Shown here piece by piece: positions 19,285 to 23,519 of a DNA stretch of 23,519 bases. Under the pieces are notes generated by a model. The model was not told the origin of the DNA. It saw only the letters and a list, made by a program, of their open reading frames with translations, and searched no databases. Numbering within the stretch: the first letter of the stretch is position 1; every line of letters starts with the position of its first letter. This DNA comes from a virus, in IMG/VR virus record IMGVR_UViG_3300023179_002972, positions 1 to 23,519 of that record, one strand, 5' to 3'. The position numbers and the translations under genes were made by a program.

Positions 19285-20547
19285 TCAGTTATAACAGCAA
19301 ACACCATAAGGCGTATAAAAAACCGAAGGATACGTTTCAAAACATATTCCTTCTTGTTTCTGTGAAACACCATCAGTTCTTGCCACAACGAACCAGTGTC
19401 CTGCAGCAACATCTCTCCATGTGGTTCCTATAATTTGTTGTGGACTAGATCTTGGTGTTGCTGTAATATCAATTTCGCTGTGTGGATTTTGCCCCCATCC
19501 CCAAAGAGTTCCATCACATTTAACACCAAAGATTTCATTATAACCAGCGCCCACACAGCACCATGTTGTCCCAGCAACTTGAAGTGGAGAAGACATTGTA
19601 CCACAAGTAGTGCAGTTGCCAGGTTCTCCTGCAGGTAAATGCCCCCAAACCCAAAGAGTATTATCATTTTTAACTCCAGCCGTTTGCCAATGTCCAGTCG
19701 ATGATTTTGAGATATAAGTCCAAGAACCTGGCAACAATACTGGAGAACAATAGTTAGAGGTATTACTAGTACCTAAATTTCCATGTGGATTAGATCCCCA
19801 ACTATAATGAGATCCATCTGATTTTTTTCCAAAAGTTCCTCTACTTCCACCTCTGGCACAACACCAAGTTCCTGATATTTGAACAGGTGAGCTTCTAAGT
19901 GTTGTTGTCCCATCTCCCAGTTCACCATGGGCATTATAACCCCAAGAATACAAGTTACCATTACATTTGACGGCATATCCTTGGTGTTGTCCAGCATGAG
20001 ATTGACACCAATCAGTACCAGATCCAACTTGCTGAGGAGTCGGATAACTACTTCCATCAATGTTTAAACCAAGTTGTCCATGAGGATTAGCTCCCCATGT
20101 CCAAAGAGTTCCATCACATTTAACACCAGTTCCACTATAAAATCCAGCAGAAACATATCTCCAACATCCTGCAATTTGAGATGGTGAAGATGATGGTGTA
20201 TATGATCCATTTCCAAGCATACCATGATTATTGTAACCCCAAGCCCATGCTGTTCCATCGGTTTTAAGTGACATCAACCAATAACATCCTACCATGTCAT
20301 CGATGGCATGAGTTCCAGACCAACAATCAACCGAACCAACTAAAACTGGTACGTGACTAGATCCTGGACTACCTGCCCTCCCATATCCGAATTCACCATG
20401 TGGGTTATGGCCCCATACATATAATCCATATAATCCAGAAGAGGTCGCTTCATATCCCCAGCATTTAAAATTTAATCTACCATATACATCATTGATTGTC
20501 CACGGACCTTTTTTATGCCTTGTCAGAATATTCGTTCTTACACTCAT
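19285..20547 (-). CDS. RCC1-repeat propeller protein (tail adhesin candidate)
   Basis: A 420-residue protein made of seven RCC1 blades: WGHNPHGEFG, WGYNNHGMLG, WGANPHGQLG, WGYNAHGELG, WGSNPHGNLG, WGHLPAGEPG and WGQNPHSEID. Seven is the number that closes an RCC1 propeller. An N-terminal arm (MSVRTNILTRHKKGPWTINDVYGRLN) may attach it to the tail, and the protein ends FYTPYGVCCYN. Several Cys pairs occur between blades (WCCARGG, NCTTCGT, WCCVGAG). There is no signal peptide. The eukaryotic RCC1 function is not implied; in phages the fold is likely a receptor-binding or tail decoration domain. Strong ribosome site AAGGAGTAAT before the ATG at 20547. Confidence 0.88.
   Translation of the reverse strand: MSVRTNILTRHKKGPWTINDVYGRLNFKCWGYEATSSGLYGLYVWGHNPHGEFGYGRAGSPGSSHVPVLVGSVDCWSGTHAIDDMVGCYWLMSLKTDGTAWAWGYNNHGMLGNGSYTPSSSPSQIAGCWRYVSAGFYSGTGVKCDGTLWTWGANPHGQLGLNIDGSSYPTPQQVGSGTDWCQSHAGQHQGYAVKCNGNLYSWGYNAHGELGDGTTTLRSSPVQISGTWCCARGGSRGTFGKKSDGSHYSWGSNPHGNLGTSNTSNYCSPVLLPGSWTYISKSSTGHWQTAGVKNDNTLWVWGHLPAGEPGNCTTCGTMSSPLQVAGTTWCCVGAGYNEIFGVKCDGTLWGWGQNPHSEIDITATPRSSPQQIIGTTWRDVAAGHWFVVARTDGVSQKQEGICFETYPSVFYTPYGVCCYN
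20092..20122. repeat. third copy of the RCC1 repeat, in the second paralogue
   Basis: One mismatch (CAC for CAG in the plus-strand reading) from the two copies in the first RCC1 gene, 3.6-3.9 kb away. Confidence 0.8.
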
Positions 20548-20552
20548 TGATA

Positions 20553-21335
20553 TTACTCCTTGGTATTATTTTTCTCTTCGGTATAAAGTAAATACTCCCA
20601 TCTACGGACAAGATCTGGAACATGAAGCCCTAATCTATTTGCTGGACGTTCTTCAACGGGAGGTTCTGGATCTGGTGTCGAACCATCTGGAGGTGTCGGT
20701 ATATCGATTCCAGTGGGCGAAGATGGAATCCTCACATTAAGAACAAATTCCGTTTGAGTATAACTTAAAAATGACTGATATGGATTCTCCGAGTCATAAA
20801 CAAATGATTTTATTCTGTCTACAATTTTTCCCCTTAATCCCGATAGTTTGGCATCGGTTTCTCTAAACTTATTATGATTATTAACGATTTTCTGAGATAG
20901 CACCGAAGTAGAAACTTCTCTAGCAGTTGCTTCTATTTGAATTGTTTTTGATGCCTCACCACCTGCTAGGCAATCAAGAGCTTCTTGGTACTTCTGAATA
21001 CCTGCCGTAGTAGCAGATTCATGATATCTGCTGAAAATTTCTTTTCTTATCTCTTTCTCTTGCTCATATGCATCCTCGATTGCTTTACCCTGAAGATCGG
21101 AGATTATACGTCCAATTTCATAGGAATACTCTTCAAAAGTTATTTCATAGATACGATTTTCTGGATCAAATGGAGCATCATCATCTACTCTAGCATAATA
21201 CCATTGCATATCAAAACTTTGACACAAATCGTAAATAGTGCCAAGATTAGGTAAAGAATGTCCGTTTTCCGAATCTTGTTTATCAATGGAAATTCCAGTT
21301 ATAGAATCAACCATTTTAAACTTTACATATTTCAT
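20553..21335 (-). CDS. 260-aa tail-region protein of unknown function
   Basis: A 260-residue protein between two RCC1 genes. Residues 1-80 form an alpha/beta domain (MKYVKFKMVDSITGISI, then WYYARVDDDAPFDPE), residues 80-190 are helical and charged, and a proline-rich linker (PTPPDGSTPDPEPPVEERP) precedes a short C-terminal tail RRWEYLLYTEE. The plan is that of an adaptor or fibre-assembly protein joined to a virion structure by a flexible linker. It ends 5 nt before the RCC1 gene, so the two are probably co-expressed. A late-promoter-like ACTAAATA lies upstream. I do not recognise the family. Confidence 0.8.
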   Translation of the reverse strand: MKYVKFKMVDSITGISIDKQDSENGHSLPNLGTIYDLCQSFDMQWYYARVDDDAPFDPENRIYEITFEEYSYEIGRIISDLQGKAIEDAYEQEKEIRKEIFSRYHESATTAGIQKYQEALDCLAGGEASKTIQIEATAREVSTSVLSQKIVNNHNKFRETDAKLSGLRGKIVDRIKSFVYDSENPYQSFLSYTQTEFVLNVRIPSSPTGIDIPTPPDGSTPDPEPPVEERPANRLGLHVPDLVRRWEYLLYTEEKNNTKE

Positions 21336-21370
21336 CTTTGTTTACCCTGAAGATTGTTCTACTTAATAAG

Positions 21371-21378
21371 TATTTAGT
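21371..21378 (-). promoter_or_regulatory. late-promoter-like ACTAAATA
   Basis: Minus strand ACTAAATA in the 48-nt gap between the third RCC1 gene and the 260-aa gene, 36 nt before the start. It shares the core TAAATA with the elements at 2725, 4693, 6605 and 17427. Confidence 0.4.
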
Positions 21379-21383
21379 TGATA

Positions 21384-22562
21384 CTAACACTTAATGCCAT
21401 AAGTACTATCACCAAATGAAGAAATGGTAGTCCAAGTTGAGAATGAAGTTCTTTGTCCAAGACCGTTTGCACATCCCAAACTATTGCTACCCAGTTGCCC
21501 GCAAGAGTTATTTCCACTACTATATAGCAAGTTGCAGCAAGAGAGAATCGTAACGTGATTTGCACCAGCAGCAACAAGGTTTTTCCAACATGATGAACTG
21601 GCATTAACAATACAAAAACACCCACAGTTTGCGCCAGATCCTACGGCGCCAGCCATTTGCCCAACACTGTTAAGACCCCACGCAAAAAAGTTTCCATTAA
21701 GATCAGTCCCATAACTATTATTTTGTGAGGCAGAAGGTTTATACCAGGCTCCAAGAACTTGAACTGGAGATGATCTGTCTGGAGCATTTCCCTGGCATCC
21801 ACCACCAAAACTAAAACAAGCAGTTCCAATACCTAGTTGCCCATAATAGTTATTGCCCCAAGACCACATAGTACCATCAGACTTAATAGAAAGTGCATGG
21901 TAAAATCCAGCTTCTATTTCGCACCAGTTATTACCTGGAATTTGAACTGGTGAAGATCTTGGAGATACACTAATATCACCAACTTGTCCATAACAGTTAT
22001 ATCCCCAACCATACAACTGTCCTGTAACTGTTGTTGCATATGTGTTATAGTATCCGCCTACAATATTTTTCCATCCAGTTCCTGGTATTTGAACTGGTGA
22101 GGATCTTGGAAGATTTCCAGCGGCGCAGTTATCTCCCAGTTGTCCATAAAGATTAGATCCCCAAGACCACAAAGTTTGGTCCGATTTAACCGCAATAGTA
22201 TGCTGTCCACCAGTACCCACAGAAGACCAAGATCCTGGAACTTGAATGGGTGAACTTCTTGGAAAAGCCGTACAATCTCCCAGTTGTCCAACACTATTAT
22301 CTCCCCATGTCCATAAACTACCATCCGCTTTAATACCAGCAGCGTGTTTATCACCAGAAGAAATATAAATCCAGTTAGTTCCTGGAACTTGAGTCGGTGA
22401 AGATCTTGGAAGTATAGTACCATCACCAAGTTGTCCACAGTCATTTGATCCCCAAACTAACAAACATCCAGGTTCACCAGCAATAGAATCTGCTTTCCAG
22501 TTACCATCTAAAGTTCTATCTTTTACTACATTTAGACTCCATATTCCAGATCTGTATGGCAT
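21384..22562 (-). CDS. RCC1-repeat propeller protein, Gln-Leu-Gly type
   Basis: A 392-residue protein with seven blades: WGSNDCGQLG, WGDNSVGQLG, WGSNLYGQLG, WGYNCYGQVG, WGNNYYGQLG, WGLNSVGQMA and SGNNSCGQLG. The blade turns are the ordinary RCC1 N-x-Y-GQLG form, whereas the other two paralogues have N-P-H-G, so this one is the more distant member. It is Cys-rich near the end (GANCGCFCIV, LSCCNLLYSS). The N-terminus MPYRSGIWSLNVVKDRTLDG may be the attachment arm. It follows the fibre-like gene and its leader has a GGGG ribosome site. Likely a virion adhesin. Confidence 0.88.
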   Translation of the reverse strand: MPYRSGIWSLNVVKDRTLDGNWKADSIAGEPGCLLVWGSNDCGQLGDGTILPRSSPTQVPGTNWIYISSGDKHAAGIKADGSLWTWGDNSVGQLGDCTAFPRSSPIQVPGSWSSVGTGGQHTIAVKSDQTLWSWGSNLYGQLGDNCAAGNLPRSSPVQIPGTGWKNIVGGYYNTYATTVTGQLYGWGYNCYGQVGDISVSPRSSPVQIPGNNWCEIEAGFYHALSIKSDGTMWSWGNNYYGQLGIGTACFSFGGGCQGNAPDRSSPVQVLGAWYKPSASQNNSYGTDLNGNFFAWGLNSVGQMAGAVGSGANCGCFCIVNASSSCWKNLVAAGANHVTILSCCNLLYSSGNNSCGQLGSNSLGCANGLGQRTSFSTWTTISSFGDSTYGIKC

Positions 22563-22611
22563 AGTATTAACCCCTAGTTATAATTTGTTAGAAACATAAA
22601 AAAATAAAAGA

Positions 22612-23519
22612 TTATGAAGTTTTATATTTTCCAGCAACTATTACTTCCATTCTATTTGCAACGTTTGCCGTGGCTCTTATTTTATGGAATCTTGGCAGTA
22701 GTTTTTGAGTTTCTAGAACTTCAACAGAACCACCAGCAGGTATCACAAGATTATATGAATAATAAGCTTGTCTAGTGTTAGCAGCATCTGTCCATTCCAG
22801 TATTATTTTTCCATCAGAAACACCATGAATGTTTGATACAAAAATACTCTGTATTACTGCATCATTTTGTCCAGCTCCACCAGTTGCAGTAAAGCAATCT
22901 GTAGCACTAGTAGTGCTTAAATCAGTACCTTGCCCAAAATAATTAGCATCAGAACTTGTCTCATAAGTTATCTGTGCAGCTAATGTTGAACTACTAGTAC
23001 CCTGGAATCTGATTGTTCCGCTAGGATACATGATTTTAGGTTGTGTAAGAAGTTCTACAGAAGATTGACCAGGAACGGGTATAAGATAGGCAATGTTTTG
23101 ATTGCTATAGTTTGTTCCAGTTAAATCGCAAGTAAGATTAACTGTAGTAGCATTTGGGTCAATATTTGAAATATGAATAGAATGAATTATATATCGAAGA
23201 CCCGCAGTTGATGGCAGAGTTAAACCTGCCGTCAAAGATGTGGTGATAGTATATCCAAGACTTGTAGTAATACCAGTATTGAATAATCCGAGTCCAGCAC
23301 CAGAACCACCACCAGATGCCGCAGCCCAGGAAGGAACACCAGAACTAACAGTTAAAACTTGACCATTACTACCAACACTTAACTTAGTTAATGTATTAGT
23401 TCCAGAGGCATAAAGAAGGTCACCAGTTGTATATGTACTTTGTCCAGTTCCCCCACGAGTGGTGCCGATTGGATCTCCACCCCAAATACCTTGTACACCA
23501 GTTGCTCCTGTTGCAACAA
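22612..23519 (-). CDS. collagen-like tail fibre protein, C-terminal part (partial)
   Basis: The frame is open to the window edge (at least 302 residues) and has its stop at 22612. The first visible part, VATGATGVQGIWGGDPIG, has Gly-x-y steps typical of collagen-like fibre shafts. Next is a segment common in phage fibres (GGTGQSTYTTGDLLYASG, NTLTKLSVGSNGQVLTV), then a Gly-rich hinge GGGSGAG and a beta-rich C-terminal domain of about 200 residues (YIIHSIHISNIDPN, QSIFVSNIHGVSDGKIIL), with two similar halves that both contain an I-x-S-I-x-x-SNI strand. A TTG at 23235 is not the true start. It is probably the tip of a tail or whisker-type fibre and a candidate substrate for the P4H. Confidence 0.85.
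   Translation of the reverse strand, partial: VATGATGVQGIWGGDPIGTTRGGTGQSTYTTGDLLYASGTNTLTKLSVGSNGQVLTVSSGVPSWAAASGGGSGAGLGLFNTGITTSLGYTITTSLTAGLTLPSTAGLRYIIHSIHISNIDPNATTVNLTCDLTGTNYSNQNIAYLIPVPGQSSVELLTQPKIMYPSGTIRFQGTSSSTLAAQITYETSSDANYFGQGTDLSTTSATDCFTATGGAGQNDAVIQSIFVSNIHGVSDGKIILEWTDAANTRQAYYSYNLVIPAGGSVEVLETQKLLPRFHKIRATANVANRMEVIVAGKYKTS

Noticed and set aside
16035-22562. RCC1 proteins as chromosome-condensation regulators
   Set aside because: RCC1 repeats are a fold, not a function. There is no Ran partner in this system; the location among fibres points to a structural or adhesive role.
134-23519. Use of TGA as a sense codon throughout the genome
   Set aside because: Several genes here end in TGA at the expected place (gp32, gp33, 50-aa peptide), so the code is standard; only one internal TGA is seen.
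1-23519. tRNA genes, CRISPR arrays, insertion sequences, integrase or attachment sites
   Set aside because: No cloverleaf-like stretch, no regularly spaced repeats apart from the coding RCC1 repeats, no transposase or integrase motif was found by reading both strands.

Overview
The window comes from a T4-like cyanophage (contractile-tailed myovirus of marine Synechococcus or Prochlorococcus). The evidence is a T4 replication and late-transcription core (gp32, gp59, gp33), typical cyanophage auxiliary genes (PhoH-like ATPase, ThyX, glutaredoxin, a VirX1-like flavin halogenase, 2OG-Fe(II) oxygenases), a DUF1825 protein of cyanobacterial type, and a cyanobacterial/cyanophage class of glutamine riboswitch. 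The DNA is AT-rich. Almost every gene is on the minus strand, packed with 1-60 nt overlaps.

Reading along the coordinates: 1-134 is the end of a possible plus-strand gene and a G/C hairpin facing gp32. 134-4418 is the replication/late-transcription module in reverse order: gp32, a DUF1825 protein, gp59, an SGNH-like protein, gp33, a PD-(D/E)XK nuclease and PhoH. 4428-6140 holds an FmdB-like peptide, a 52-aa peptide, ThyX and three small proteins. 6156-6614 is a self-contained unit of promoter, glutamine riboswitch, 50-aa and 43-aa genes, and terminator. 6695-8302 carries conserved cyanophage small proteins and glutaredoxin. 8347-10828 is the only plus-strand block: a halogenase and an ADP-heptose epimerase (HldD) homologue, with a divergent promoter. 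10806-16012 is a minus-strand glycan/tailoring cluster: cupin, 2OG oxygenase, HAD phosphatase, split HldE kinase and adenylyltransferase, YkgJ-like Cys cluster protein, GT9 transferase, an unknown protein and a GT25 transferase. 16035-23519 is a tail-fibre-like region with three RCC1-repeat (7-bladed propeller) proteins, a TPR-GT9 protein, a prolyl-4-hydroxylase-like enzyme, a 260-aa unknown and the C-terminal part of a collagen-like fibre protein that runs off the window.

How it may fit together: the phage carries most of an ADP-heptose pathway (kinase, adenylyltransferase, phosphatase, epimerase) next to heptosyltransferase-like GT9 enzymes and small-molecule or protein tailoring enzymes. 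It lies directly against an array of paralogous Cys-rich propellers that look like host-recognition proteins. The genes could make a sugar for modifying the host envelope or the fibres; that link is inference.

The strongest anomalies are: (1) an in-frame TGA replacing a conserved Gly codon in the first RCC1 gene, splitting an otherwise perfect 7-blade protein; (2) the glutamine riboswitch, with a repeated 10-mer that allows mutually exclusive pairings next to a phage micro-protein start; (3) a 13-cysteine insertion in one RCC1 blade; (4) the split heptose pathway beside a halogenase.
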